A DNA stretch of 64,000 bases from Aggregatibacter kilianii (GTDB lineage Bacteria; Pseudomonadota; Gammaproteobacteria; Enterobacterales; Pasteurellaceae), in NCBI RefSeq assembly GCF_003130255.1, contig NZ_NRCN01000001.1:558001-622000 (forward strand), written 5' to 3'. Made by a program: the position numbers and the translations under genes. The stretch's first letter is position 1; every line of letters starts with the position of its first letter. Shown here piece after piece: positions 1 through 11,096 of the stretch. Below the pieces are notes generated by a model that did no database searches, had not been told where the DNA came from, and was given only the letters and a program-made list of their open reading frames with translations.

Positions 1-1118
1 AACTTCTCGCCCGTTTAGGCGTCACCCACAGTAGCCACACACTTTGCGCCGAACTCTCCATTGGCGAACAACAAATGGTAGAAATCGCCAAAGCGCTCAG
101 TTTTGAATCGAAAGTGATCATTATGGATGAGCCGACCGATGCCTTAACCGATACGGAAACAGACGCGCTGTTTAATGTCATTGGTGAACTCAAAGCAGAA
201 AATCGAGGCATCGTTTATATTTCTCATCGAATTAAGGAGATTTTCGATATCTGCGATGATGTGACTGTATTACGTGACGGCCGATTTATTGGCGAAAGTG
301 CGGTAGAAAATTTAGATGAAAATCGCTTGATTGAAATGATGGTCGGTCGTCGCTTGGAAGAACAATACCCACATTTGGAACAGCCTCCGGGCGACATTCG
401 TTTGGCGGTGAAAAATCTTAACGGAAGCGGCGTACATGATGTGTCGTTTACGTTGCGTAGCGGCGAGATTCTTGGTATTTCAGGTTTGATGGGAGCAGGC
501 CGTAGCGAACTGATGAAAGTCTTATATGGTGCATTGCCACGCGAATCGGGCGAAGTGCGGTTAAATAATCGGGAGATTTTTAATCGTTGCCCGCAAGACG
601 GATTACGCAACGGCATTGTGTATATTTCCGAGGATCGCAAAGGTGACGGCCTGATTTTAGGGATGTCGGTAAAAGAAAACATGTCCCTTACCGCGTTAGA
701 TTATTTCGCCAAACACCTGCACATTAATCAAACAGCAGAGCGCATGGCGGTCGACGATTTTATTTTACTATTCAATATAAAAACGCCAAGCCGTGAGCAA
801 CCTATCGGTTTGCTTTCCGGTGGCAATCAACAAAAAGTCGCTATCGCCAAAGGTTTGATGACACGCCCACAGGTGTTGATTTTAGATGAGCCTACACGCG
901 GCGTGGATGTCGGTGCCAAAAAGGAGATTTATCAGCTAATAAACAAATTCAAAGGAGAAGGCATGAGCATTATTTTGGTGTCTTCCGAAATGCCTGAAGT
1001 ATTGGGCATGAGCGATCGCATTTTAGTCATGCATGAAGGGCGAATCCGCGCCGAGTTTAGTCGCGCCGACGCCACGCAAGAAAAATTATTGGCCGCCGCT
1101 ATCGGCAAATCACATTGA
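1..1118 (+). CDS. rbsA: Ribose ABC transporter ATP-binding protein RbsA (5' end outside window)
   Basis: This is the tandem ATPase that powers ribose import through the RbsC channel, on the cytoplasmic face of the inner membrane. The open frame runs in from the window edge (frame from base 3), so about 130 N-terminal residues, including the first Walker A, are missing. What remains shows the first-half Walker B ([13 protein letters not shown]), then the second ATPase half with a P-loop-like GLMGAGRSE, the signature [15 protein letters not shown] and a second Walker B ([11 protein letters not shown]). This arrangement is typical of sugar ABC ATPases of the RbsA/MglA type. The stop lies 12 bases before rbsC, so the genes are cotranscribed. 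The identification as ribose rather than another sugar rests on the linked rbsC, rbsB and rbsK. Confidence 0.95.
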   Translation, partial: LLARLGVTHSSHTLCAELSIGEQQMVEIAKALSFESKVIIMDEPTDALTDTETDALFNVIGELKAENRGIVYISHRIKEIFDICDDVTVLRDGRFIGESAVENLDENRLIEMMVGRRLEEQYPHLEQPPGDIRLAVKNLNGSGVHDVSFTLRSGEILGISGLMGAGRSELMKVLYGALPRESGEVRLNNREIFNRCPQDGLRNGIVYISEDRKGDGLILGMSVKENMSLTALDYFAKHLHINQTAERMAVDDFILLFNIKTPSREQPIGLLSGGNQQKVAIAKGLMTRPQVLILDEPTRGVDVGAKKEIYQLINKFKGEGMSIILVSSEMPEVLGMSDRILVMHEGRIRAEFSRADATQEKLLAAAIGKSH

Positions 1119-1130
1119 TAAGAGGTCAAC

Positions 1131-2096
1131 ATGAATGCACAACGTAATGTCACATTAGGCAAATTTTTATTGGAACAGCGTTCAATCATTGCGCTATTGG
1201 TGTTAATTGGCGTGGTGTCGGCAATTAATCCCAATTTTTTTACCGTGGATAATATTCTGAACATTCTGCGCCAAACCTCCGTCAATGCGATTATTGCAGT
1301 AGGCATGACATTTGTCATTTTAATTGCCGGCATTGATTTATCCGTCGGTTCAATTTTGGCCCTCACCGGAGCCTTTGCAGCCAGCATGGTCGGCACGGAA
1401 TTGTCCATTTTATTAGTGATTCCCGCCGTGTTACTGATCGGCACATTACTCGGCACCCTCAGCGGAGTTATTGTCGCAAAAGGTAAAGTACAGGCATTTA
1501 TCGCCACCTTAGTCACCATGACATTGTTGCGGGGCGTCACCATGGTTTACACCGACGGGCGCCCTATCAGTACCGGCTTTTCCGATACGGCGGATGCTTT
1601 TGCCTTCCTTGGTACGGGCTATTTATTCGGCATTCCGGTGCCGATTTGGTTAATGGCGATCGTCTTTTTAATCTCTTGGTATGTGTTAAAGAATACGAAA
1701 ATGGGACGCTATATTTATGCCTTAGGCGGCAACGAAGCGGCAACCCAGCTTTCCGGCATTAACGTGGACAAAGTCAAAATTTTTGTCTTCGCAGTCAGTG
1801 GGTTTCTCTCCGCCCTTGCCGGCTTAATTGTCACCTCCCGTTTATCTTCCGCCCAACCTACCGCAGGCGTTACCTATGAACTGGATGCTATCGCCGCTGT
1901 GGTCGTAGGCGGTACCAGTTTAATGGGGGGAAAAGGGCGTGTAATGGGAACATTAATCGGCGCATTGATCATCGGATTCTTAAATAATGCACTGAATTTA
2001 TTGGATATTTCTTCTTACTATCAAATGATAGCAAAAGCATTGGTTATTCTGGTGGCGGTCTTAGCAGATAACTATTTAGGCAGTAAAAAACTCTAA
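1131..2096 (+). CDS. rbsC: Ribose ABC transporter permease RbsC
   Basis: Inner-membrane channel subunit of the ribose importer, 321 residues, the usual size for RbsC. The protein is hydrophobic throughout, with about eight to ten membrane segments. It carries the family hallmark [15 protein letters not shown] near residue 63 and the late motif [18 protein letters not shown], part of the cytoplasmic region that couples to the ATPase. A GAGGT ribosome site precedes the ATG. It lies between rbsA and rbsB with short gaps (12 and 22 bases), consistent with one operon. It forms a homodimer with RbsA on the inside and receives ribose from RbsB on the outside; this is family knowledge. Confidence 0.96.
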   Translation: MNAQRNVTLGKFLLEQRSIIALLVLIGVVSAINPNFFTVDNILNILRQTSVNAIIAVGMTFVILIAGIDLSVGSILALTGAFAASMVGTELSILLVIPAVLLIGTLLGTLSGVIVAKGKVQAFIATLVTMTLLRGVTMVYTDGRPISTGFSDTADAFAFLGTGYLFGIPVPIWLMAIVFLISWYVLKNTKMGRYIYALGGNEAATQLSGINVDKVKIFVFAVSGFLSALAGLIVTSRLSSAQPTAGVTYELDAIAAVVVGGTSLMGGKGRVMGTLIGALIIGFLNNALNLLDISSYYQMIAKALVILVAVLADNYLGSKKL

Positions 2097-2118
2097 CTTT
2101 ATATTCAAGGAGAATTTA

Positions 2119-2991
2119 ATGAAAAAATTAACTACCTTAGCAACAGCGTTATTACTCGCGTTAAGTACAAACGCCATGGCCAAAGACACTATCGCGTTAA
2201 CCATCTCAACCTTAGATAATCCGTTCTTCGTATCCTTAAAAGACGGCGCACAAAAAAAAGCCGATGAATTAGGCTATAAACTGGTGGTATTGGACTCACA
2301 AAACGACCCAGCCAAAGAACTGGCTAACGTAGAAGACTTAATTGTATGCGGCGCGAAAGTACTGTTAATCAATCCGACAGATTCCGAGACCGTCAGTAAT
2401 GCGGTGGCGATTGCCAATCGCAATAAAATCCCGGTTATCACCTTAGATCGTGGTGCACTGAAAGGCGATGTAGTAAGTCACATTGCTTCCGATAACGTTG
2501 CCGGCGGCAAAATGGCAGGCGATTTTATTGCCCAAAAATTAGGTGGCAATGCCAAAGTGATTCAATTGGAAGGATTAGCCGGCACATCCGCAGCCCGTGA
2601 ACGTGGAGAAGGTTTTAAACAAGCCGTTACCGAACATAAATTTGACGTACTCGCCAGCCAACCGGCAGATTTCGACCGTACTAAAGGCTTGAACGTGATG
2701 GAAAACTTACTCGCCTCAAAAGGCGCGGTACAAGCCGTCTTCGCACAAAATGACGAAATGGCGTTAGGTGCCCTACGCGCACTCTCTGCAGCCAATAAAA
2801 AGGTTCTGGTTGTAGGTTTTGACGGTACCGATGATGGTATTAAAGCCGTAAAAAGCGGCAAAATGGCCGCCACGATTGCACAACAGCCTGCATTAATCGG
2901 TGAGCTTGGCGTGGTCACTGCCGACAAGCTCGTAAAAGGCGAAAAAGTCGAGGCCAAAATTCCGGTTGATTTGAAAGTGATTAGCGAGTAA
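2119..2991 (+). CDS. rbsB: Periplasmic ribose-binding protein RbsB
   Basis: Substrate-binding protein of the ribose importer, 290 residues. A Sec signal peptide is clear: a lysine start ([15 protein letters not shown]), a hydrophobic core and an AMA cleavage site followed by KDTIALTIS. The mature part matches the periplasmic-binding fold, with the conserved stretch [14 protein letters not shown] near the start and [12 protein letters not shown] and GFDGTDDG in the second half. A strong AAGGAGAA ribosome site precedes the ATG. The gene is followed by a structured intergenic repeat (2998-3098) rather than directly by rbsK. High abundance relative to RbsA/RbsC is usual for this class, and the downstream hairpins could help stabilise its message; that last point is inference. 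Confidence 0.97.
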   Translation: MKKLTTLATALLLALSTNAMAKDTIALTISTLDNPFFVSLKDGAQKKADELGYKLVVLDSQNDPAKELANVEDLIVCGAKVLLINPTDSETVSNAVAIANRNKIPVITLDRGALKGDVVSHIASDNVAGGKMAGDFIAQKLGGNAKVIQLEGLAGTSAARERGEGFKQAVTEHKFDVLASQPADFDRTKGLNVMENLLASKGAVQAVFAQNDEMALGALRALSAANKKVLVVGFDGTDDGIKAVKSGKMAATIAQQPALIGELGVVTADKLVKGEKVEAKIPVDLKVISE

Positions 2992-2997
2992 TGCTTT

Positions 2998-3098
2998 CCG
3001 CACAAAAGTGCGGTCATAAAATCCAATGGATTTTGAATATCGGCTCTAGCGACAACCTCGTTGGGGCTGAACAAGTGAACCGGAGAACTTGCGAATAA
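2998..3098 (+). repeat. USS-headed multi-hairpin repeat, copy A (between rbsB and rbsK)
   Basis: A block of consecutive inverted repeats between rbsB and rbsK. It starts with CCGCAC-aaaa-GTGCGG, which includes a USS at 3006. Next come AAAATCC-aat-GGATTTT (3018-3034), CAAC-ctc-GTTG, and CAAGT/ACTTG (3072-3091), ending in GAATAA. The order and several stretches match copies near 15507, 22494-22579 (minus strand) and 46064-46146. The second hairpin seen in the other copies has drifted here. No open reading frame is supported. Confidence 0.75.
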
Positions 3099-3152
3099 TT
3101 TTACAAACGTTTTAAGGAACGCTAAATGCGTTCCTTTTGCTCAGGAGGAAAT

Positions 3153-4085
3153 ATGTGCGCCAAACTCGTTGTTCTCGGCAGCATTAACGTCGATCATGTT
3201 ATTCAAGTACCGCGCTTCGTAAAAGCCGGTGAAACCTTAAGCGGATCCCATTATCGCATTGCTTATGGTGGAAAAGGGGCGAATCAGGCGGTGGCTGCGG
3301 CACGCTTAAAAGCGCAAAACACGCAGGTAGATTTTATTGCTTGCATTGGCCATGATGATATTGGTAAGGCCATGAAAAATGCCTTTGCGCAAGACGGCAT
3401 CAATGTAACGCCTATTCGCCAAATTGAAAATGAAATGAGCGGGATAGCCATGATCCAAGTGGCAGAGAGTGGGGAAAATAGCATTGTTATTGCCGCCGGC
3501 GCCAATGCTTATTTAGATGAGTCGTTGGTGGAAGAACAAGCTGAAAATATTCGGCAGGCAGATGCTTTATTAATACAACTGGAAACACCGCTCGCCGCCA
3601 TTTGTTACGCTGCCGACATTGCTAAACAACATCACACTAAAGTGATTCTAAACCCCGCCCCGGCAAACACGTTACCGCAAACGTTACTTGCTAATTTATA
3701 CATGATTATCCCAAATGAGACAGAAGCGGAAATCCTGACGGGAATTAAAGTGGAAGATGAAGCCGGTGCAGCACGGGCAGCAGAGAAATTGCATCATTGG
3801 GGAGTACAAATTGTGCTCATTACCCTTGGCGCCAAAGGCGTTTATGTCAGTGAAAACAACCAAGGACAAATTATCGAAGGCTTTCGTGTAACCGCCAAAG
3901 ACACTACAGCGGCAGGCGATACATTCAACGGTGCATTAGTGGTGAGTTTATTAGAAGGCAAAAGCCTCTCGGACGCCATCCGTTTTGCCCATGCCGCAGC
4001 AGCCATTAGCGTCACCCGTGCCGGCGCGCAACCGTCTATTCCAAATCGTGCGGAAACGTTAGATTTCTTGGAAAAACAAGGATAA
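3153..4085 (+). CDS. rbsK: Ribokinase RbsK
   Basis: Phosphorylates ribose to ribose 5-phosphate with ATP in the cytosol, the first step after uptake by the linked transporter. The ATG at 3153 is preferred over the upstream in-frame ATG at 3126 because a perfect AGGAGG lies 4-9 bases before it and the resulting 310 residues match RbsK length. PfkB-family motifs are present: GGKGANQAVAAARL near residue 40 (substrate loop) and AAGDTFNGAL near residue 262, with the catalytic aspartate and anion hole. No rbsD or rbsR is seen downstream. The gene is separated from rbsB by repeat copy A and is followed by a bidirectional hairpin terminator. Confidence 0.95.
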   Translation: MCAKLVVLGSINVDHVIQVPRFVKAGETLSGSHYRIAYGGKGANQAVAAARLKAQNTQVDFIACIGHDDIGKAMKNAFAQDGINVTPIRQIENEMSGIAMIQVAESGENSIVIAAGANAYLDESLVEEQAENIRQADALLIQLETPLAAICYAADIAKQHHTKVILNPAPANTLPQTLLANLYMIIPNETEAEILTGIKVEDEAGAARAAEKLHHWGVQIVLITLGAKGVYVSENNQGQIIEGFRVTAKDTTAAGDTFNGALVVSLLEGKSLSDAIRFAHAAAAISVTRAGAQPSIPNRAETLDFLEKQG

Positions 4086-4135
4086 AAGTGCGGTGCTTTT
4101 TCGTTGCGTTTTTAATATTAAAAACCGTAGATAAA

Positions 4136-4165
4136 AAATAAGCCCTTTAACTAAAGGGCTTATTT
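4136..4165. terminator. Bidirectional terminator between rbsK and the csp gene
   Basis: Perfect inverted repeat with arms AAATAAGCCCTTT and AAAGGGCTTATTT and a loop of four bases, flanked by A- and T-rich runs. It lies between convergent rbsK (+) and the cold-shock gene (-) and can serve both. Confidence 0.85.
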
Positions 4166-4182
4166 TATTGGGAAAAGATTGA

Positions 4183-4392
4183 TTAAATCACTTCAACTTC
4201 AACCGCTGTCGGACCGCGTTGAGAGTCCTGCACGTTATACGCCACACGGTCACCCTCATTTAAGGTGCGGAAATTGTTACCGACAATACCGGAAAAATGC
4301 ACGAAAACATCTTTAGTGCCGTCCGCCGGAGCGATAAAACCAAAACCTTTAGTTGAGTTAAACCATTTTACGGTGCCGTTTAATTTAGACAT
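4183..4392 (-). CDS. Cold-shock domain protein (CspA/CspD family)
   Basis: A 69-residue single cold-shock domain that binds single-stranded nucleic acid and acts as an RNA chaperone (family knowledge). Both RNP motifs are visible: KGFGFI (RNP1) near residue 15 and VFVHFS (RNP2) near residue 29, preceded by GTVKWFN. The ribosome site AGAAGGAAG lies just upstream. The domain has no C-terminal extension. Sequence alone does not settle which E. coli Csp paralogue is the best match, so no symbol is given. The roughly 270 bases upstream have no gene and could include a long 5' leader, as in cspA messages. Confidence 0.93.
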   Translation of the reverse strand: MSKLNGTVKWFNSTKGFGFIAPADGTKDVFVHFSGIVGNNFRTLNEGDRVAYNVQDSQRGPTAVEVEVI

Positions 4393-4664
4393 GTTGTCTT
4401 CCTTCTTCTTAAATAATGAAATTATGTGCTTTCAACAAGCACGAAACACTAGGTATTTAACTTAAACAGAGATGGATATATATAGAATCTTCGAAGTACA
4501 AATTAAAAACTTGAATGAGGAAGAACCGAAATAACTAACTTACTGAAGTGATTGTCTAGCTTGGTGCGCATTAGAACACGCCCGGCCAAGGAAAACAACC
4601 TATTTTAGGAAATATCGTCTCTTGTCCGATCAGCGGGTTATATAACTATATGCACCCAAAAGAA
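4393..4664 (-). other. Gene-free stretch upstream of the cold-shock gene
   Basis: No credible open reading frame on either strand. Read on the minus strand it is the only space available for the csp promoter and 5' leader, between the tRNA-Ala terminator and the csp start. Cold-shock genes in enterics have long structured leaders, but I cannot identify a cold-box motif with confidence here. Confidence 0.5.
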
Positions 4665-4696
4665 AAAATCCCATCAATTTACATTGATAGGATTTT
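4665..4696 (-). terminator. Terminator of tRNA-Ala
   Basis: Inverted repeat with arms AAAATCC and ATCAAT pairing with ATTGAT and GGATTTT (one mismatch pair between the two blocks). It is followed, in the minus direction, by a run of T. It lies just downstream of the tRNA-Ala gene. Confidence 0.75.
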
Positions 4697-4702
4697 GGAA
4701 TT

Positions 4703-4778
<76 letters not shown>

Positions 4779-4791
4779 GTAAGTGGCGGCT

Positions 4792-4820
4792 ATGATAAAT
4801 TCCGCCCCTTGGTCTGTCAA
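4792..4820 (-). promoter_or_regulatory. Promoter of tRNA-Ala
   Basis: On the minus strand a perfect -35 TTGACA (4815-4820) and a -10 TATCAT (4792-4797) are separated by 17 bases. The -10 ends 13 bases before the mature tRNA. The segment after the -10 is GC-rich (GCCGCC), like stable-RNA promoters under stringent control. Confidence 0.8.
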
Positions 4821-4865
4821 TATTAAATTTTCAATTCGTCGCTATCAGATTAAATATTAAGCATT

Positions 4866-6299
4866 TTAACCGTTAATAAAATCAATAGCACGTTGAATTC
4901 GGCTTAATACGCGCTCACGTCCGATTCCCACTAAGGTTACATCCATAGAAGGCGATTGCCCTGCACCGGTCACCGCAACACGTAACGGCATACCGACTTT
5001 ACCCATGCCAACCTCTAATTCGGCAGCGGTTTGTTCAATAGCTTCGTGAGTAGAATGCAAATCCCAAGTGGAAAGTGCGGTCAGTTTTTCTTTTACTTTT
5101 TCAAGCGCTTCTACCGCGCCCGCTTTGAAATGTTTTTTCACTGCGGCTTCATCGAAAGCTTCAAATTCTTCAAAGAAATAACGACTGGCAAGCGCCATTT
5201 CACGTAAGGTTTTACAACGATCCGCAAGCATGGTGATGATTTCCGTTAATGCCGGCCCGTTGGAAGTGTCAATGTCTAAATCCTGATATTGCCATGCTAA
5301 ATGTTTCGCGACGTAGTCCGCTGGCAATTCACGAATATAGTGATGATTCAACCACAATAATTTTTCGGTGTTAAAGGCACTGGCAGATTTACTCACGGAG
5401 TGTAAATCAAATAAATCAATCATTTCTTGGCGGGTAAAAATTTCCTGATCACCGTGGCCCCAGCCCAAACGCACCAAATAGTTGATAAGCGCTTCCGGCA
5501 AATAACCTTCGTCACGGTATTGCATCACGCTCACGGCGCCGTGACGTTTGGAAAGTTTTTGCCCATCGTCCCCGTTAATCATGGAAACGTGTGCATATAC
5601 AGGAATCGGCGCACCAAGGGCTTTTAAAATATTAATTTGACGCGGGGTGTTATTAATATGGTCTTCACCGCGTACGACGTGAGTAATGCCCATATCCCAA
5701 TCATCCACCACCACGCAGAAGTTATAAGTCGGTGAGCCGTCAGTACGACGAATAATCAAGTCATCCAATTCGCTGTTGCTGATTTCAATGCGTCCACGTA
5801 CCGCGTCATCAAATACCACAGAACCCTCTGTTGGGTTCTTAAAACGTACCACATGCGGTTCGTCAGCAGAATGATTGTGTTCGTGCAAACAATGACGGTC
5901 ATAACGCGGTTTTTCTTTATTTTGTTCTTGTGTATGACGTAATGTTTCCAAACGTTCTTTGGTACAATAACAACGGTATGCCAAACCTTGCTCAATCATT
6001 TGATCAATAACTTGATTATAACGGTCAAAGCGCTTGGTTTGATAATATGGACCGTGCTCCCAAGCCAAATCTAACCATTCCATCGCTTCTAAAATGGCTT
6101 GTGTAGCTTCCGGTGTGGAGCGCTCCAAATCGGTATCTTCAATACGCAACACAAATTCACCGTGATTGTGTTTGGCGTATAACCAGGAATAAAGTGCAGT
6201 ACGCGCGCCACCAACGTGCAAATAACCGGTTGGGCTCGGTGCAAAACGGGTGCGCACTTTCACGCTTGGATCCAAATCAAATAATGCTTCTAATTTCAT
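4866..6299 (-). CDS. gltX: Glutamyl-tRNA synthetase
   Basis: Charges tRNA-Glu with glutamate in the cytosol; class I aminoacyl-tRNA synthetase, 477 residues, close to the usual 470-480. The HIGH-type signature is [13 protein letters not shown] (about residues 20-32) and the KMSKS-type loop is KLSKRHGA near residue 255. The conserved [11 protein letters not shown] lies just before it. The C-terminal helical part binds the anticodon stem. The gene is monocistronic in this view: tRNA-Ala lies downstream on the same strand and has its own promoter, and the tRNA-Val array lies upstream on the other strand. The sequence from 6300 to 6425 must hold its promoter. A USS lies inside the coding region at 5073. 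Confidence 0.97.
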   Translation of the reverse strand: MKLEALFDLDPSVKVRTRFAPSPTGYLHVGGARTALYSWLYAKHNHGEFVLRIEDTDLERSTPEATQAILEAMEWLDLAWEHGPYYQTKRFDRYNQVIDQMIEQGLAYRCYCTKERLETLRHTQEQNKEKPRYDRHCLHEHNHSADEPHVVRFKNPTEGSVVFDDAVRGRIEISNSELDDLIIRRTDGSPTYNFCVVVDDWDMGITHVVRGEDHINNTPRQINILKALGAPIPVYAHVSMINGDDGQKLSKRHGAVSVMQYRDEGYLPEALINYLVRLGWGHGDQEIFTRQEMIDLFDLHSVSKSASAFNTEKLLWLNHHYIRELPADYVAKHLAWQYQDLDIDTSNGPALTEIITMLADRCKTLREMALASRYFFEEFEAFDEAAVKKHFKAGAVEALEKVKEKLTALSTWDLHSTHEAIEQTAAELEVGMGKVGMPLRVAVTGAGQSPSMDVTLVGIGRERVLSRIQRAIDFING

Positions 6300-6425
6300 G
6301 TTATAACCTTTTTTATGTGCAAAATAATTGTGCGGTATTGTACTACGAGTTGTTTGAATTCATAAGGAAAAATCACGGCTTGTGCCTATTTTTGAAACAA
6401 CCGACGGATTTTTGACAAAAATTTG

Positions 6426-6453
6426 TTGACTGAAATCATTGAGCAATTATAAT
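6426..6453 (+). promoter_or_regulatory. Promoter of the tRNA-Val array
   Basis: TTGACT (6426-6431) and a perfect TATAAT (6448-6453) are spaced by 16 bases. The -10 ends 18 bases before the first tRNA-Val, as expected for a strong sigma-70 stable-RNA promoter driving all four copies. Confidence 0.85.
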
Positions 6454-6471
6454 GCACGCTCACAACATTGA

Positions 6472-6547
6472 GGGCGATTAGCTCAGTTGGGAGAGCACCT
6501 CCCTTACAAGGAGGGGGTCACTGGTTCGAGACCGGTATCGCCCACCA
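6472..6547 (+). tRNA. tRNA-Val (anticodon TAC), copy 1 of 4
   Basis: A 76-base cloverleaf with encoded CCA. Acceptor arm GGGCGAT pairs with ATCGCCC. Anticodon stem CCTCC/GGAGG encloses loop CTTACAA with anticodon TAC. T-arm ACTGG/CCGGT encloses TTCGAGA. Confidence 0.96.
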
Positions 6548-6584
6548 CTTCTTTACATACTTCCCTATTTTAAGATTCTAACGT

Positions 6585-6660
6585 GGGCGATTAGCTCAGT
6601 TGGGAGAGCACCTCCCTTACAAGGAGGGGGTCACTGGTTCGAGACCGGTATCGCCCACCA
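6585..6660 (+). tRNA. tRNA-Val (anticodon TAC), copy 2 of 4
   Basis: Identical to copy 1 over all 76 bases. Separated from it by a 37-base spacer. Confidence 0.96.
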
Positions 6661-6697
6661 CTTCTTTACATACTTCCCTATTTTAAGATTCTAACGT

Positions 6698-6773
6698 GGG
6701 CGATTAGCTCAGTTGGGAGAGCACCTCCCTTACAAGGAGGGGGTCACTGGTTCGAGACCGGTATCGCCCACCA
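6698..6773 (+). tRNA. tRNA-Val (anticodon TAC), copy 3 of 4
   Basis: Identical to copies 1 and 2. The spacer before it (6661-6697) is identical to the spacer between copies 1 and 2. Confidence 0.96.
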
Positions 6774-6810
6774 CTTCTTTAAATACTTCCCTATTTTAAG
6801 ATTCTAACGT

Positions 6811-6886
6811 GGGCGATTAGCTCAGTTGGGAGAGCACCTCCCTTACAAGGAGGGGGTCACTGGTTCGAGACCGGTATCGCCCACCA
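6811..6886 (+). tRNA. tRNA-Val (anticodon TAC), copy 4 of 4
   Basis: Identical to the other three copies. The spacer before it differs from the others by one base (CTTTAAATAC against CTTTACATAC). The sequence after it departs from the repeat unit. Confidence 0.96.
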
Positions 6887-6997
6887 CTCTATTTTCCATT
6901 AATGATTTTTCTTTCAAAGACTTCCGAAAGTTTATTCTTTTGATATAAAGTGATAAAGTACAGCAACTTTTTTCAATGGAATAAACGGATTCATTTA

Positions 6998-7786
6998 ATG
7001 CAAAAAACAGTTAAAAATCAGACCGCACTTTTAATTTCAAACGGCCTATTACGTTTAGTCGGGAACATTGTCAAAACCTTAAGTTACCCTTTCCACGCCC
7101 TTTTCCCCAAAAAGCGCTTTACGATTCCTGAATTCAGCCCGGCCAAACGCCAATCCGACAAACCAAGCAAAATTAATCGCGTCATTTGGCAAACCAACTA
7201 CAGCAATAAAGTGACGTTGCCGATTTACTGCAACTATTTGGTCAACCGCTTATTTTCCTTAAGTTATGATTATCGCTATGTGAGCACTGAAGCGCGTAGC
7301 GACTATATTGAAAAATATGCCGATCCACGCACCTTCGCCGCTTATAGCCAACTCACGGATGGCGCCGCACAAGCGGATTTTTGGCGCTTATTCACGCTCT
7401 ACCAAGACGGCGGCATTTATATGGATATTGACGGACATCTCGTGGGTTGTTTGGATAATATGATCGACCCGGAAGATGACGAAGTCCTCATCACCCGTCG
7501 CGGGCGTTACACCAACTTCTTTTTAGCCAGTCGCAAAGGCAATCCGTTTTTGAAAGAAACCTTGGATATTATCGTGGACAATATCGAGAATCGTCGCGTT
7601 GATAGGGGGGTGTTTGTTTTAACCGGTCCGGATACATTAAATAAAGCCTTAGAAAACAAGGAAGTAAATACCCGCCGCGATAAACTTACTTGCGCTCAAG
7701 GGACCTTTGCCAATGAATATTTCCAATATATGGATAAAAAACGCGGTAAATGGATTCACGCCAAAAACGAAGATTTATTAAAATAA
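6998..7786 (+). CDS. Glycosyltransferase with DXD sugar-binding region
   Basis: A predicted cytosolic or membrane-peripheral glycosyltransferase of 262 residues. The region [20 protein letters not shown] (about residues 124-143) matches the DXD sugar-nucleotide-binding motif of the Gly_transf_sug (Och1/TcdA-like) family, and its MDIDGH supplies the metal-binding aspartates. Upstream is [12 protein letters not shown], matching the IW/HQ start of the fold. The donor and acceptor cannot be told; such genes often decorate lipooligosaccharide in this family of bacteria (inference). I chose the ATG at 6998; a GTG at 6950 in the same frame would add 16 residues. It lies alone after the tRNA-Val array and ends in its own terminator. 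Confidence 0.85.
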   Translation: MQKTVKNQTALLISNGLLRLVGNIVKTLSYPFHALFPKKRFTIPEFSPAKRQSDKPSKINRVIWQTNYSNKVTLPIYCNYLVNRLFSLSYDYRYVSTEARSDYIEKYADPRTFAAYSQLTDGAAQADFWRLFTLYQDGGIYMDIDGHLVGCLDNMIDPEDDEVLITRRGRYTNFFLASRKGNPFLKETLDIIVDNIENRRVDRGVFVLTGPDTLNKALENKEVNTRRDKLTCAQGTFANEYFQYMDKKRGKWIHAKNEDLLK

Positions 7787-7800
7787 TCGTCAATGAAATG

Positions 7801-7844
7801 AAAAAATGCGATCGCAAAACGAATTTTTGTTGATCGCATTTTTT
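7801..7844 (+). terminator. Terminator after the glycosyltransferase gene
   Basis: Perfect arms AAAAAATGCGATC (7801-7813) and GATCGCATTTTTT (7832-7844). The T run is on the plus strand. Confidence 0.85.
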
Positions 7845-7897
7845 CGTTATGTGATATATTTTTCACCAATTTTTTGTAATTTCAATCAGAGGATAAT

Positions 7898-9271
7898 ATG
7901 GCACTTTGGGGTGGGCGCTTTACACAGGCGGCGGACAAACGTTTTAAACATTTTAACGATTCATTACGTTTTGATTATCGCCTTGCCGAGCAAGATATTG
8001 AAGGCTCCATAGGTTGGTCGAAAGCCTTGGTTTCTGTCAATATTTTAACGGTACAGGAACAACAACAATTAGAACAGGCACTGAACGAATTATTGATCGA
8101 AGTGCGGTCAAATTCTCAGGCGATTTTGCAAGATGATGCCGAAGACATTCATAGTTGGGTGGAAAGTAAACTCATTGATAAAGTAGGCAATTTGGGTAAA
8201 AAACTGCACACCGGTCGTAGCCGTAATGACCAAGTGGCGCTCGACATCAAAATGTGGTGTAAAGAACGGGTGGCCGAATTGCAACATTCCCTTCGCGAAT
8301 TACAACGCAAATTAGTGCTCACCGCAGAAAATAACCAAGATGCCGTGATGCCGGGCTACACGCACCTGCAACGTGCCCAACCGATCACATTTGCGCATTG
8401 GTGCATGGCCTATGTGGAAATGTTGGATCGCGATTATTCCCGTTTAGCCGATGCTTACCGCCGCATGAACAGCTGTCCGCTAGGCAGTGGTGCCCTTGCC
8501 GGCACGGCGTATCCTATCGATCGCGAACAGCTCGCCAAAGATCTCGATTTCGCCTTTGCTACCCGTAACAGTTTGGACAGCGTATCCGACCGCGATCATA
8601 TCGTTGAACTACTCTCTGCCGCCTCGCTGAGCATGGTGCATTTATCCCGTTTCGCCGAAGATATGATTATTTTCAACAGTGGCGAATCTAATTTCGTGGA
8701 ACTCTCCGATCGCGTGACTTCCGGTTCCTCCCTCATGCCGCAGAAGAAAAACCCTGATGCTTGCGAATTGATTCGCGGCAAAGCGGGACGTGTCATTGGT
8801 GCACTAAACGGTATGTTAATGACCTTAAAAGGATTACCGTTGGCGTATAACAAAGATATGCAGGAAGACAAAGAAGGCATTTTCGACGCATTGGACACTT
8901 GGCAAGATTGTTTAGATATGGCGTCATTGGTGTTAGACGACATCAAAGTGAACGTGGAACGCACCCGTGAATCTGCCCTCAAAGGCTATTCCAACGCCAC
9001 CGAACTGGCCGATTATTTGGTTGCCAAAGGCGTACCGTTCCGCGATTCTCACCATATTGTGGGCGAAACCGTGGTGTATGCCATCAAGCAACACAAAGCC
9101 TTAGAAGAATTGACGATTCCTGAATTTCGTCAATTCTGTGAAAAAGTGTCGGACGATGTATACGACATTCTTTCCTTACAATCTTGCTTAGATAAACGCG
9201 CCGCCAAAGGCGGGGTATCACCGTTACGTATCGCGGAAGCCATTGCAGAAGCAAAAACAAGATTCGCCTAA
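7898..9271 (+). CDS. argH: Argininosuccinate lyase
   Basis: Splits argininosuccinate into arginine and fumarate, the last step of arginine synthesis, as a cytosolic tetramer. Its 457 residues match the family. The fumarase/aspartase superfamily signature [20 protein letters not shown] is intact near residue 278, with the catalytic serine loop. Also present are HTGRSRND near residue 105 and [10 protein letters not shown] near residue 152, both substrate-contacting. The start MALWGGRF is the conserved N-terminus and follows AGAGGATAAT. No other arg gene adjoins it. The message ends in an inverted USS pair. A USS also lies inside the coding region at 8100. Confidence 0.97.
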   Translation: MALWGGRFTQAADKRFKHFNDSLRFDYRLAEQDIEGSIGWSKALVSVNILTVQEQQQLEQALNELLIEVRSNSQAILQDDAEDIHSWVESKLIDKVGNLGKKLHTGRSRNDQVALDIKMWCKERVAELQHSLRELQRKLVLTAENNQDAVMPGYTHLQRAQPITFAHWCMAYVEMLDRDYSRLADAYRRMNSCPLGSGALAGTAYPIDREQLAKDLDFAFATRNSLDSVSDRDHIVELLSAASLSMVHLSRFAEDMIIFNSGESNFVELSDRVTSGSSLMPQKKNPDACELIRGKAGRVIGALNGMLMTLKGLPLAYNKDMQEDKEGIFDALDTWQDCLDMASLVLDDIKVNVERTRESALKGYSNATELADYLVAKGVPFRDSHHIVGETVVYAIKQHKALEELTIPEFRQFCEKVSDDVYDILSLQSCLDKRAAKGGVSPLRIAEAIAEAKTRFA

Positions 9272-9281
9272 CACCTCTTCT

Positions 9282-9324
9282 AAAGTGCGGTCATAAAAAA
9301 GTTTATTTTTATGACCGCACTTTT
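9282..9324. terminator. Inverted USS pair acting as argH terminator
   Basis: AAAGTGCGGTCATAAA (USS at 9283) pairs with TTTATGACCGCACTTT (USS core at 9314) to form a 16-bp stem. It is followed by T-rich sequence just after the argH stop. Confidence 0.85.
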
Positions 9325-10895
<1,571 letters not shown>

Positions 10896-10923
10896 AATCG
10901 TATAGAAAAAACATCATAAAATC

Positions 10924-10963
10924 CCACCGCACTTTCTGTCGAATCAAGATGAAAGTGCGGTTA
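10924..10963. terminator. Inverted USS pair acting as gdhA terminator
   Basis: ACCGCACTTTC (10926) pairs with GAAAGTGCGGT (10951-10961). A T run follows on the plus strand. Confidence 0.85.
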
Positions 10964-11096
10964 TTTTTTCAGTGAAATTTGTTATTAAACCAAACATTTT
11001 GTTCTAAAAATGCAGGCGCTTCCATATTGAATTTTGTTCGATTATCGTGTTAAATCGTCACTAAATCTAAGGTTATAAATATCAGGTAAAAAAATC

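Larger units (their letters stand above)
6472..6886 (+). repeat. 113-bp tandem repeat carrying the tRNA-Val genes
   Basis: Three full 113-base units (tRNA plus 37-base spacer) and a final tRNA. The unit starts are exactly 113 bases apart (6472, 6585, 6698, 6811). Only one spacer base varies, which shows recent tandem duplication or ongoing homogenisation. Confidence 0.95.

Noticed and set aside
6472-6886. Regular 113-bp repeats as a CRISPR array
   Set aside because: Each unit is a complete tRNA-Val with near-identical spacers. CRISPR spacers would differ, and no cas genes are near.
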